A stretch of 64,000 nt of DNA from AP-15 sp963738185 (GTDB lineage Bacteria; Pseudomonadota; Alphaproteobacteria; ATCC43930; CGMCC-115725). Shown here one piece after another: positions 1-8,648 of this stretch. The stretch covers positions 246,120-310,119 of the forward strand of contig CAVTVA010000002.1 of the NCBI GenBank assembly GCA_963738185.1, written 5' to 3'. Both the position numbers and the translations under genes were made by a program. Positions within the stretch are counted from its first letter, which is position 1, and the number at the start of each line of letters is the position of its first letter. Below the pieces are notes generated by a model. It searched no databases. It was not told where the DNA came from and saw only the letters and a list, made by a program, of their open reading frames with translations.

Positions 1-588
1 ATCGACCGCACCTTGCGTGCGAGCGGCCTTCCCGGTGTGGCTGAGCTTCCGGCCGACGGCTGGCTCGATTGCCGCCCGCCATTCGCGACCGATCACTTTC
101 TCGACGGCTTTGCTCATGCCGACCGGAAATTCCACTTCCGCGCCGATTGGGCTGCACTCGGCCGCGATCACGCGCGGCTCTCGGCCTTTCCCGACCATGC
201 CGCGATCATCGACGATGGCGATCCGCAGCGTCCGTTTCGCCTCGTTGCTGCGCCGTCGCGCTCGTTCTTGAACACGAGCTTCAACAACACGCCGTCCGGG
301 ATTGCCCGCGAGGGGCGGCCGACCGCGCTGATCCACCCCGAGGCGCTGGCCGAGCTCGGGCTCGCCGATAGCGGCCGGGTGCGGATCGGCAACGGCAAGG
401 GCAGCGTTGTCGTCCATGCCCGCGCCTTCGACGGGCTGCAGCCGCGGGTGGTTGTGGTCGAGGGCATCTGGCCGAACCATGCCTTCGAGGAAGGGATCGG
501 GATCAACCTATTGACCAGCGCCGACCCCGGATCGCCGCGCGGCGGCGGCGTGTTCCACGATACATCGGTCTGGCTTCGCCCGGCATGA
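1..588 (+). CDS. Molybdopterin oxidoreductase, C-terminal part (5' end outside window)
   Basis: The reading frame is open from base 1 and ends at a TGA, so only about 195 C-terminal residues are present. The visible part has the layout of the molybdopterin-dinucleotide-binding domain of DMSO-reductase-family enzymes: a run with FLNTSFNNTP, then HPEALAELGL, a small beta-barrel with RVRIGNGKGSV, and a terminal GIWPNH...GIGINLLTSADPGSP segment contacting the cofactor. The catalytic iron-sulfur and molybdenum-ligand parts lie upstream. The VWA gene begins 9 bases after the stop, so the two are probably cotranscribed. Substrate cannot be told from this fragment. A second molybdoenzyme of the same superfamily is encoded at 5.6-7.9 kb on the other strand. 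Confidence 0.85.
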   Translation: MDRTLRASGLPGVAELPADGWLDCRPPFATDHFLDGFAHADRKFHFRADWAALGRDHARLSAFPDHAAIIDDGDPQRPFRLVAAPSRSFLNTSFNNTPSGIAREGRPTALIHPEALAELGLADSGRVRIGNGKGSVVVHARAFDGLQPRVVVVEGIWPNHAFEEGIGINLLTSADPGSPRGGGVFHDTSVWLRPA

Positions 589-597
589 GGCGCAAGG

Positions 598-1305
598 ATG
601 AGCGACGCCAATAAGGGGCTTCCCGCCGAATCGCATTCGGCCGAAATCGGCGAATTTCTCGACAAGCTGAAACGGGCGCCGGCGCGCGCCGGCGGCGGGC
701 GCGGGCGGCTGATCTTCGCGCTCGACGCCACCGCCAGCCGCGAGCCGAGCTGGGACCGCGCCTGCAAAATCCAGGGCGAGATGTTCGAGGCGACAGCGGC
801 GCTCGGCGGGCTCGAGATCCAGCTGGTGTTTTATCGCGGCTTTGCCGAATGCAAGTCGAGCCGCTGGATGACCACCGCCGCCGAATTGCACCGGATCATG
901 CGCCGGGTCTTTTGCGTTGGCGGCGAGACCCAGATCGAGCGGGTGCTGAGCCATGCGATCCGCGAAACCGGCAATCGCCGGGTCAACGCATTGATCTTTG
1001 TTGGCGATGCGATGGAAGAGAAAGTCGATCGGCTGTGCCGGCTGGCCGGCGAGCTCGGGCTCTTGGGCGTCCCGGTCTTCGTCTTTCACGAAGGCGGCGA
1101 GCGCAAGGCCGCGGCGGCGTTCAAGCAGATCGCCAGCCTGTCGCGCGGCGCCTATCTGAGCTTTGATCTGGCCAGCGCCGAACGGCTGAAGGAGCTGTTG
1201 GCCGCGGTCGCGGTCTATGCCGCCGGCGGCTACCGGGCGCTCGCTGCCTATGGCGCGGGCAAGGGCGGCGACATCCCGCTGCTGACCGCCCAGCTGCGCG
1301 GTTGA
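598..1305 (+). CDS. VWA-domain (von Willebrand factor A-like) protein
   Basis: The product is 235 residues, soluble, and has no signal peptide. Near residue 40 there is a beta strand RLIFALDATAS; D43, T45 and S47 form a DxTxS version of the metal-ion-dependent adhesion site, where DxSxS is usual. Further on, GGETQIERVL and ALIFVGDAMEE fit the second and third MIDAS loops. This is a cytoplasmic protein-protein interaction domain, often found beside chaperone-type partners. The start follows the molybdoenzyme stop by 9 bases and a J-domain gene follows 35 bases later, so the trio looks like one transcript. A role in assembly or remodelling of a partner complex is only inference. Confidence 0.75.
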   Translation: MSDANKGLPAESHSAEIGEFLDKLKRAPARAGGGRGRLIFALDATASREPSWDRACKIQGEMFEATAALGGLEIQLVFYRGFAECKSSRWMTTAAELHRIMRRVFCVGGETQIERVLSHAIRETGNRRVNALIFVGDAMEEKVDRLCRLAGELGLLGVPVFVFHEGGERKAAAAFKQIASLSRGAYLSFDLASAERLKELLAAVAVYAAGGYRALAAYGAGKGGDIPLLTAQLRG

Positions 1306-1340
1306 ACGGCTGATCGCCGGCTAAAGGGTGATCGGCGGCG

Positions 1341-2051
1341 ATGTTGTTCCTGCTCGGCGGGCTCGCAATCCTCGGCGGCGTTTTGCTGTTGGTCTACCTG
1401 TTTGTCAACGCCGACCCGGTGCGGCTGGCGCGCAACCTCAAATGGACCGGGATCGGCGTCGCCGCGGTGGCGGTGGTCGGGTTGGTGCTGGTGCCGCCGG
1501 TGCGCGAGCTGGCGCTGCTGTTGTTCCCGCTCGCCATGTCAATGCCGCTCTTGTCGCGGCTGCGCGGCGTTCTCGACCGCTATCGCGCCCCATCCGCCGG
1601 CCAGACCGCGGGGGTGGAGACCGATTTCCTGCGCATGACGCTCGATCAGGACACCGGCAGCGTCAGCGGCACCGTGCTGCGCGGCCGCTTTGCCGGGTTA
1701 CGCATCGAGGAGCTCGGTCTCGCCGATCTCCTGGTGCTGCTGCGCGAGTGCCGGGCCGAGGACGAGAAAGGGGCGCGGCTGCTCGAAGCCTATCTCGACC
1801 GCCTCCATCCCGAGTGGCGCGACGAGCTCGGCGGCAGCGGCGCCGGCAGCGGGCCGAGTGGGCCGGCCAGCGGCGACGTCAGCGTCGAGGAGGCTTACGC
1901 GGTCCTCGGCCTCGCTCCCGGCGCCACCCCCGACCAGATCAAGGAAGCCCATCGCCGGCTGATGATCAAATTGCACCCCGACCATGGCGGCTCGGACTAT
2001 CTGGCGACCAAGATCAACCGCGCCCGCGACGTCCTGCTCCGCCGCCGATAG
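1341..2051 (+). CDS. Membrane-anchored DnaJ-domain protein
   Basis: The 236-residue product has two hydrophobic segments at about residues 2-25 and 35-57. A middle region includes RLLEAYLDRLHPEWRDE, then a Gly/Ser-rich linker and a C-terminal J domain at residues 181-236. The J domain keeps the HPD triad (H212-D214) needed to stimulate the ATPase of DnaK-type chaperones, followed by the usual DHGGSDYLA loop. The arrangement resembles TIM14/Pam18-like and DjlA-like membrane J proteins widespread in alphaproteobacteria. It follows the VWA gene closely on the same strand. It ends 11 bases before the convergent gene at 2063. The DnaK partner is inferred from the domain alone. Confidence 0.8.
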   Translation: MLFLLGGLAILGGVLLLVYLFVNADPVRLARNLKWTGIGVAAVAVVGLVLVPPVRELALLLFPLAMSMPLLSRLRGVLDRYRAPSAGQTAGVETDFLRMTLDQDTGSVSGTVLRGRFAGLRIEELGLADLLVLLRECRAEDEKGARLLEAYLDRLHPEWRDELGGSGAGSGPSGPASGDVSVEEAYAVLGLAPGATPDQIKEAHRRLMIKLHPDHGGSDYLATKINRARDVLLRRR

Positions 2052-2062
2052 CCTCATAAAAA

Positions 2063-3100
2063 TTAGGTCTTCAGGGTCGTGCGGAAATAGATGTCGTCGA
2101 GCGCCAATGGCTTGGTCAGCAGGCCTTGCTCGAGCGAGCCCTGGATTGCGCGTTCGATGGTGCGGCTCATCGCGGCGAGGCCGAGCGGATAGGGGTCGTC
2201 GCCAATGGCGGCGCACTGCTCGGCGAGGTCGCCGCCGGGGAAATAGATCCGCGTCGCCTCGTAATGGCGGGCGCGCTCATAGGCGATTTCCTTTGAGCGG
2301 CGGAAGGCGTTGTACAATTCGAGTGCCGCCCAGGGATGCTCGCGCAGGATGCGATTTTGCACGATCACATGGTGGTTGGCCTGGAAGCAGCCGGTCTTCT
2401 TATAGAAGTCGAAGACGACCCTCTTGCCATCGTCGTCGAGCAGCTTCTTGAGCCGCGGATTGCCGCGGATCTCGGTGCCGCCCCAGCGGTCGATGACGGT
2501 CGGATCGCCGGCGGTGACGCGGCTCTGCGGCCGGATCGCGGTGCAGGCGTCGATCTCCCCACGGTCGAGCATCCGGTCGAGCGTCTGGTCGGCGCTAAGC
2601 CAATGATGCTCGACCCCGGCGGGCCCTTTCTTGTCGAGACCGAGCATCCCGGCGTGGCTCAACTCCTTGGTTCGGCCATTGAACCAGGCATTGTCGCCAG
2701 CCTCGATGCCGTAGAGGTCCTTTAACGCGATGCGGAACCATAAGGCCGCGGTCATCTCGTAATCGGGGACGCCGATCCGTTTGCCCCTGATGTCGCCGAG
2801 GCCGGCGATGCCCGAGGCGGGGTTGACGTAGAGGTGTGGCCAATGGTGGCCGCGGGAGAGGAACACCGGCAGGGCCGACCAGTCCCATTTCTTGCCGTCG
2901 GATCGCTCGCGCGCCAATAGGGTCTCCGAGATCGACATCTCCGAGACATCGAATTCATCGTAGGCGAGGTTGCGGAAAAACAGTGTCCCCGGTTCGAGCG
3001 TGACAAATCCCAATTCGATATTCTGCGGCTTGACCGTGCCGTCCTTCAGCGGCTCGACCCGCGGATTGTCGGAAAACCCCACAGTCAGCTTCAACGTCAT
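2063..3100 (-). CDS. 4,5-dihydroxyphthalate decarboxylase-like / periplasmic-binding-fold protein
   Basis: The 345-residue product starts MTLKLTVGFSDNPRVEPL. It resembles the family annotated either as 4,5-dihydroxyphthalate decarboxylase or as ABC-transporter substrate-binding protein: an N-terminal strand, a central ...DIRGKRIGVPDYEMTAALWF lobe entry and EIDACTAIRP in the second lobe. No signal peptide or lipobox is visible, which argues for a cytoplasmic enzyme rather than a transporter receptor. A GGGAGG ribosome-binding site lies about 5 bases before the ATG. It follows formyl-CoA transferase on the same strand after a 240-base gap holding a hairpin repeat, so cotranscription is uncertain. 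Substrate unknown; there is no transporter permease nearby. Confidence 0.7.
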   Translation of the reverse strand: MTLKLTVGFSDNPRVEPLKDGTVKPQNIELGFVTLEPGTLFFRNLAYDEFDVSEMSISETLLARERSDGKKWDWSALPVFLSRGHHWPHLYVNPASGIAGLGDIRGKRIGVPDYEMTAALWFRIALKDLYGIEAGDNAWFNGRTKELSHAGMLGLDKKGPAGVEHHWLSADQTLDRMLDRGEIDACTAIRPQSRVTAGDPTVIDRWGGTEIRGNPRLKKLLDDDGKRVVFDFYKKTGCFQANHHVIVQNRILREHPWAALELYNAFRRSKEIAYERARHYEATRIYFPGGDLAEQCAAIGDDPYPLGLAAMSRTIERAIQGSLEQGLLTKPLALDDIYFRTTLKT

Positions 3101-3186
3101 CAGCGCCTCCCATCAGTTCTGTACGTCTTCATTCCCACGATCGGGTGGGGCTCGGTTTGTCCAAGCTACATCCGAAACACTCTATA

Positions 3187-3243
3187 TGGATGCCCACGGA
3201 TCACGTCCGTGGGCTGAAGGCCCACGGGTCGAGCCCGGCCAAG
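3187..3243. repeat. Intergenic palindromic repeat
   Basis: Between 3192 and 3214 there is a perfect 9-base inverted repeat, GCCCACGGA / TCCGTGGGC, around a 5-base spacer. A third GCCCACGG arm follows within 15 bases. Related palindromes with other arm sequences occur in the gaps at 10.78 and 37.56 kb. It has no T-tract, so it is more likely a dispersed REP-type element than an intrinsic terminator. Nothing else is recognised in the 3101-3340 gap. Confidence 0.6.
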
Positions 3244-3340
3244 GCGAATAGAGCCGAGCCGGTTCCGTTACCCGGCAACTCCGCGGGAATGCGGGGAACG
3301 CTGGCACTTATTCTTAGCGCGCCGAATTCGCACCTCGCGG

Positions 3341-4537
3341 TCAGACGACGCCGTCGGCGCGCAGCCGCCGGACTTCGTCGGGGTCGAGCCCGAGGAGGTC
3401 GCCGAGCAGATCGGCTGTATGCTCGCCCAGCTGCGGCGGCCGGCTCAATTCGGCCGGCGAATCCGACAATTTGACCGGGCAGCCGACGGTCTGGTAGATG
3501 CCGCGGGTCGGGTAGTCGAGATCGACGATCATCTCGCGCGCCTTCAGATGCGGGTCGGCCAGGACCTCCCCGGTGTCCTGACAGGCGCCGCACGGGACCC
3601 CGGCCTCGCCCAGAATTCGCATGATGTCGTGCTTGGAGCGGGTGCGGGTCCAGCCGGCGATGATCGCGTTCAAGGCGGTGCGGTTCTCCCAGCGCGCGTC
3701 CTCGCTGGCAAAACGCGGGTCGCGGGCCAATTCAGGCCGGCCCATCGCCTCGGTAAACGCCGGCCACATCTGCTGCTGCGCGGTGATAAAGACGTAATCG
3801 TTGGCCCCGCCCGGCGCGCACGGATAGGTCGTGCTCGGCACACCGCGCCCCATCTGGTTGCCGCGCCTCGGCATGGCCTCGCCAAAACGCTGGTGGTCGC
3901 GCAGGCTGACCCGGATCAGATTGACGACGGCGTCCTGCATCGACACCTCGACCTGCTGGCCGCGGCCGGTCTTATGACGCTGCTGCAATGCGGCAAGGAT
4001 GCCGATCGCCATGTGCATGCCGGTGCCGCTGTCGCCGATCGCCGGCACGACAAAGGTCGGCGGGTTCTCCGGAAAGCCGGTGATGCTCATCGCACCACCC
4101 ATCGCCTGGGCGATCGGCTCGTAGCTCTTAAAGTCGCGGTAGGGCCCGTAGGTGCCAAAGCCCTTGATCGTCGCATAAATCAGCCGCGGGTTGATCTCCT
4201 GCAGCGCCTCAAAGCCAAACCCCAGCCGGTCGAGCGCGCCCGGCCCGAAATTTTCCAGCAATACATCCGATTTGCCGAGCAGCTCGCGGAACAGTTCCTT
4301 GCCGCGCCCGGTCTTCAGGTTGAGCGTCAGGCTCTTCTTGTTGGCGTTGAACAGCAGAAAAAAGAGGCTGTCCGTGTCCGGCCGGTCGCGCATGTTGCGC
4401 CGCGCGACATCGCCGCCCTTGGGTTCTTCAAGCTTGATCACGTCGGCGCCAAGAAATCCCAAAATCTGGGCGCAGGCCGGCCCCGCCTGGTTGTGCGTCA
4501 TATCGATAATGCGTACGCCCTCGAGCGCCTGGGTCAT
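3341..4537 (-). CDS. frc: Formyl-CoA:oxalate CoA-transferase (class III CoA-transferase)
   Basis: The ATG at 4537 overlaps the upstream gene's stop by four bases (ATGA) and gives a 398-residue protein, the usual length. Class III CoA-transferases pass CoA between acids through an aspartyl-CoA anhydride. The sequence GDSGTGMHMAIGILAAL places Asp169 exactly where formyl-CoA transferase has its catalytic aspartate. Other matches to that subfamily are VSMQDAVVNLIRVSLRD and the C-terminal TVGCPVKLS and LLGEHTADLLG segments. The enzyme would exchange formyl-CoA and oxalate or a related acid. It is the last gene of the operon with two molybdenum-fold proteins. The lyase at 14.3-16.0 kb could make or use formyl-CoA. 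Acid specificity is inferred, not proven. Confidence 0.85.
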   Translation of the reverse strand: MTQALEGVRIIDMTHNQAGPACAQILGFLGADVIKLEEPKGGDVARRNMRDRPDTDSLFFLLFNANKKSLTLNLKTGRGKELFRELLGKSDVLLENFGPGALDRLGFGFEALQEINPRLIYATIKGFGTYGPYRDFKSYEPIAQAMGGAMSITGFPENPPTFVVPAIGDSGTGMHMAIGILAALQQRHKTGRGQQVEVSMQDAVVNLIRVSLRDHQRFGEAMPRRGNQMGRGVPSTTYPCAPGGANDYVFITAQQQMWPAFTEAMGRPELARDPRFASEDARWENRTALNAIIAGWTRTRSKHDIMRILGEAGVPCGACQDTGEVLADPHLKAREMIVDLDYPTRGIYQTVGCPVKLSDSPAELSRPPQLGEHTADLLGDLLGLDPDEVRRLRADGVV

Positions 4538-5565
4538 TCGTTCTCTCCTCGATCGATCGCCACCGTCACCTGATGGACGGCGTTGCGTGCCTTGCTGATG
4601 GGCTGGACCCCGCCGCGCGTGTCGGTCGCGCGCGCCGCCAAGGTGAAGCCGCCGGCGCCGGCGGGCCGCCAGTCGAAAGCGAAACGCTGCCACGACCATT
4701 GGCGGCGGGGCTCAAGCCGCGCCGGCGACCAGGTGTCGCCGCCATCGAGGCTGACCTCGACCCGCGCGACGCCGGCCGCGGCCCAGGCCCATCCCCAGAT
4801 CTCGACCGAAGCGGCGGCCAGTCGCCCCGGCGCCGGGGCGACGATCAGCGCTTCGGGCGGCGCCTGCCACACCGGGCGAGCCCCGCCGGCGGTCGGGTCG
4901 GGGTCATTGTAGAGCGTGGTCGTGAACGGGCCGGGCGCGCGCGCCGCGGCGAGCTCGATCCGCCACAGCCATTTGACCGTGTTGGTGCCGTAATAGCCGG
5001 GGACGATCAGGCGCAGCGGAAAGCCGTGCTCCGGCGCTAACTGCTCGCCATTGACCGCGTAGGCGAGGAGGACGCCGCCTTCGGCGAGCCGGGCGAGCGG
5101 CATGTCCTTGACGTACCATTCGGCGCTGACGCCGTCGTAATCGCCATGGTCGAGGCCATAGGCCCACAAGAACCGCGCCTCGGCCCGGATGCCGGACGAC
5201 TGCAAGAGGTCGGCCAGATCGACGCCGCTCCACACCACATTGGCGACCCGGCGCACGGCGAGATCGGGTCGGCGCGGTGCGCCGGCGCATTGGTGAAAGG
5301 TTTCGACCTGTCGCACCGGCAGTCGCCGGATCTCGTCAAAGCTGATGATCGCCGGCCGCTCGACCAGGCCCGCGATTTCGAGCCGCCACTGTGCGACCTC
5401 GACCCGCGGGATGCCGAGATGCGCCAGCACAAACAGCTCGGATTGCGGCGTCACCCGGGCGCTCGTCCGATGCGGCTCATGGACGATCCGCCGCAGATAG
5501 CCCGCAGGGTCCATCGGCGCCGCGAAGGACGGCGATGGTGCGTCTTTGGCGCTCTCGATCGGCAT
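4534..5565 (-). CDS. Sulfite-oxidase-fold molybdopterin-dependent oxidoreductase
   Basis: The start at 5565 (MPIESAKDAPSP) lies 4 bases from the stop of the upstream molybdoenzyme and gives 343 residues. An oxidoreductase molybdopterin domain fills residues 40-230, with Cys93 in FHQCAGAP as the expected molybdenum ligand and PLRLIVPGYYGTNTVKWL typical of the fold. It is followed by a Mo-co dimerisation, immunoglobulin-like domain with VEVSLDGGDTWSPARLEP and WSWQRFAFDW. The layout matches sulfite oxidase and SorA-type or plant-type enzymes rather than YedY/MsrP. There is no twin-arginine signal, so a cytoplasmic location or a partner-borne export signal must be assumed. Substrate unknown; translation is coupled on both sides. 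Confidence 0.8.
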   Translation of the reverse strand: MPIESAKDAPSPSFAAPMDPAGYLRRIVHEPHRTSARVTPQSELFVLAHLGIPRVEVAQWRLEIAGLVERPAIISFDEIRRLPVRQVETFHQCAGAPRRPDLAVRRVANVVWSGVDLADLLQSSGIRAEARFLWAYGLDHGDYDGVSAEWYVKDMPLARLAEGGVLLAYAVNGEQLAPEHGFPLRLIVPGYYGTNTVKWLWRIELAAARAPGPFTTTLYNDPDPTAGGARPVWQAPPEALIVAPAPGRLAAASVEIWGWAWAAAGVARVEVSLDGGDTWSPARLEPRRQWSWQRFAFDWRPAGAGGFTLAARATDTRGGVQPISKARNAVHQVTVAIDRGENE

Positions 5566-5569
5566 CGGG

Positions 5570-7871
5570 TCAATCCGCGGCCGCCATCGCCGGCGGCGCA
5601 AAGGCCTTGACCGGAGCCGCCGCCGTGGCCCGCTCGACTTCGACGAGCGCCGTCGCCGAGCTCGGCCCCTGCCCAAGCCGCGAGGTGCCGTGGTCGCGGG
5701 TCAAGACATTGGCGTTGCCATGCGCGCAGGCGGCGTCTTCTGCCTCGCCCACGGGGTCGTACCAGGCGCCGCAGGAGAGCCGGACCACGCCCGGCCGCAC
5801 CGTGTCGGTAACGACGGCACCGGCAAAGCACGCGCCGCGCGCATTAAAGACGCGCACCACGTCGCCCTCCGCGATGCCGCGGGCGCGCGCGTCGGCGGGG
5901 CTGATCGCCAGCGCCTCGCGCCCGGCCACCTTGCCCCGCGCGCTGACCGGCCCCGCATCCATCTGGCTGTGCAATTTGTGGCGCGGCTGGCTCGACACGA
6001 GGTGCAGCGGAAAACTGCGCGGCGGCTTTGGCGCCGAGCCATTCGGCGGGCTCGATCCATGCCGGATGCGGCGGGCAATCGTCATAGTTGAAGGCCGCGA
6101 TCGCCTCGGAATAAAGCTCGATCCGGCCGGAGGGCGTGCGCAGCTTGTGCCCTTCGGGATCGGCGCGGAAATCGGCGAACAGCACATATTCCTCGCTGGC
6201 TCGCGGGAGCTCGACCCAGCCCTTCTCCCAAAATGCGTCAAACTCGGGAACGAGGTTGCTGCGCGCGCTCTCGCGGAAGCGGCCATAGATATGCCGCAGC
6301 CATTCCGCTTCGTCGCGCCCCTCGGCGAACGCCGCTTCGCAGCCGAGGCGCCGCGCGAGGTCGCGCAGGATGTCGAAATCGTTGCGCGCCCCGCCGACCG
6401 GATCGATCGCCTTGTGCATCGCGATCACAAAGCGGTCGCGCGGCGAGCAGCCGAGGTCGTTGCGCTCGAGCGTGGTGGTGGCGGGCAGCACGATGTCGGC
6501 ATGGCGCGCCGTCGCCGTCCACCACGGCTCGTGCACGACGATCGTCTCGGGACGCCGCCAGGCGCGCCGCAGCCGGTTCAAATCCTGGTGGTGGTGAAAC
6601 GGGTTGCCGCCCGCCCAATAGACCAGCCTGATGTCGGGATAGGTGGCGCTTGCGCCGTCATAATCGTAGCGCTCGCCGGGGTGTAAGAGACAGTCGGCGA
6701 TGCGCGCCGCCGGGATCGCGAGGCCGGCGGGATTGCGCAGGCTCGGCATGGTCGGGCCGGCAAAAAGCGGCGGCGGCTCGGCGATGTTGCCCGAGGAGCC
6801 ATAGCCGAACCCGAACCCGCCACCCGGCAATCCGATCTGGCCCAGGCACGCCGCGAGCAGCACCAGCGCCCAATAAGCCTGCTCGCCATGATCGGCGCGC
6901 TGCAGCGACCAGGACGCCGTCAGCATCGTGCGCTCTGCCGCCATCTGCCGGGCGAGCGCGCGGATTGTCTGCGCGGGCACGCCGGTGATCGCCTCGGCCC
7001 AAGCTGCGTCCTTCGGCTCCCCGTCCGCCGCCCCCGTCAGATACGGCAGTACGCGTTCGAAGCCGCTGCAACAGCGGGCGAGAAACGCCGCGTCGTGCCG
7101 GCCCTCGGCGACCAAGGTGTGGGCGAGAGCGAGCATCATCGCCGCGTCGGTGTTGGGGCGGATCGCGATCCATTCCGGCGCCACGGCGGCGGGCCCATCC
7201 TCGCGGATCGGGCTCACATTGACGACGCGCACGCCGGCCCGCGCCAGCGCCGCGACCGAGCCGCTGGTCCCGTGCCAGGCGCAGCCGCCCTTGGCGACCT
7301 GCGTGTTCTTGGGGTTGGCGCCGCCGAACAGGACCAGTAGCCGGGTATGCTTGGCGATCGACGACCAAGAAGTGAGCGGGCCCGCCACCGCCTGCGCGCT
7401 GCCGAGGACGTGCGGCAGGAAGGTGAGCGCGGCGCCAAAGCTGTAATTGCTGGTCTGATCGACAAAGCCGCCGCAGGCCGCGAGAAAGCGCCGCAGCTGC
7501 CCGCGCGCCTCGTGAAACAGCCCGGCCGAGGACCAGCCCTGCGACCCGCCCATGATCGCGGCCGGGCCATGCTCGCGCCGTACCCGCCCGAGCTCACCGG
7601 CGACGAGGTCGAGCGCGCGCTCCCACCCGACCGGCACAAAGGCGTCGCGGCCCCGGCCGACGCCACCCGCCCTTTCGCCTTCGAGCCAGCCCTGTCGCAC
7701 CATCGGGCCGGCGATGCGGGTCGGCGAATGCACCGCGTCCGGGATGGCGTCGATCAGCGGCGAGGGGTCGGGATCGAGCGCGAACGGCGCCGTGCCGACG
7801 ACGCGCCCATCTTCGACGATCGCGCTGAAGGCGCCCCAATGGGAATGATTGCAGACAAGTGTACGGCTCAT
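5570..7871 (-). CDS. Molybdopterin S/N-oxide reductase-type enzyme (BisC/TorA group), with one frameshift
   Basis: Reading starts at MSRTLVCNHSHWGAF (7871) and covers molybdopterin oxidoreductase and dinucleotide-binding domains. Motifs typical of biotin-sulfoxide/TMAO reductases are GGSQGWSSAGLFH, SNYSFGAALTFLPHVLGS with a Ser as likely Mo ligand, and the YWAGGNPFHHHQDLNRL segment. The frame runs on past about 6025 without homology, but one base on it continues as PPRSFPLHLVSSQPRHKLHSQMD to a stop at 5570. Dropping one A of the AAA near 6026-6030 restores a single protein of about 766 residues. This may be a sequencing indel or a real mutation. No signal peptide is seen. It heads an operon with the sulfite-oxidase-fold gene and frc. 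Confidence 0.8.
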
Positions 7872-8067
7872 GTCTCTCGCCCGGTTCGGCCGGCAGGCTA
7901 GCACGCCGCTTGCCGTGGTGCGAGGCGCCCGCGGCGGCGCCTCGCTCTCCCGCATGGCGGACTTCAAGCGGGCGCAGACATTTCGAGCTGGATACCGCCG
8001 GCGGTGGCGCGGCGAGGCGCGATCCACTACCATCGCTGAGAGCTGCGCCGCGAGGGAGGAAGTTGCG

Positions 8068-8640
8068 ATGCCTGCCGACCCCAATCATGTGATCCTGACC
8101 GGGGAGAATCCGTTTATCCGCCTGAGCGCAACCGAGGGCGGGACACCGACGACCAATGCCAGCTTCTGGCGCATCATCACCTGCCCAAAGGGGCCGGGCC
8201 ATGTGCTCTACCTGAAGAGCGAGCTGACCGAGAACCGCTGGCAGATCTGGTCCGACAACATCGCGATGGCGCGCTGGCTGCAGACGACGGTGCAGGGCAT
8301 GCTCAACCCCGAAACCGCCGATACGGGGATCCCGGTCATCGACGCCGAGTTCGTCAAATCGGGCGACCCGCATTACTATTGGACCGAGCGGATCGTGTCG
8401 GGCGAAGGCGAAGTGGCGCTGACCTGGCACGACATCGGCGAGCCGCTGTTGATCCACACCCAACCGAACGAGGGCGGCCGGCGCTACGGCGTGTGCACCC
8501 TGTTGATCCCGGCCCTCGGCGCCCGGCTCACCGTCGATGGCAGCGAAGCCGCCGGCCGGCCCTGGCCGGTGCAGCGCGAAGGCCGCCCGTTCAGCACCTG
8601 CGCTCTGGCCTTCTCGGAAAGCTGGACCGAGCCGCGCTGA
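8068..8640 (+). CDS. Conserved hypothetical protein, 190 aa
   Basis: The ATG at 8068 follows a GGAGG at about 8055-8060. The product is soluble, without signal peptide or membrane segment, and rich in aromatic residues, for example GDPHYYWTERIVSGEGEVAL and LTENRWQIWSDNIAMARWL. The composition looks like a globular beta-rich protein. I do not recognise the family. The open frame extends upstream to 7849, but that part overlaps the divergent molybdoenzyme start and lacks a ribosome-binding site, so the internal start is preferred. It lies 8 bases before the PrpD remnant and may have shared its promoter in the 196-base divergent gap. Function unknown. Confidence 0.65.
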   Translation: MPADPNHVILTGENPFIRLSATEGGTPTTNASFWRIITCPKGPGHVLYLKSELTENRWQIWSDNIAMARWLQTTVQGMLNPETADTGIPVIDAEFVKSGDPHYYWTERIVSGEGEVALTWHDIGEPLLIHTQPNEGGRRYGVCTLLIPALGARLTVDGSEAAGRPWPVQREGRPFSTCALAFSESWTEPR

Positions 8641-8648
8641 GCCCACCC

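Noticed and set aside
2063..3100. Secreted ABC-transporter binding protein
   Set aside because: No signal peptide or lipobox and no permease or ATPase nearby; kept as a decarboxylase-like protein of uncertain function.
3192..3214. Intrinsic terminator of the frc operon
   Set aside because: The hairpin has no T-run on either strand and resembles dispersed palindromes found in other gaps.
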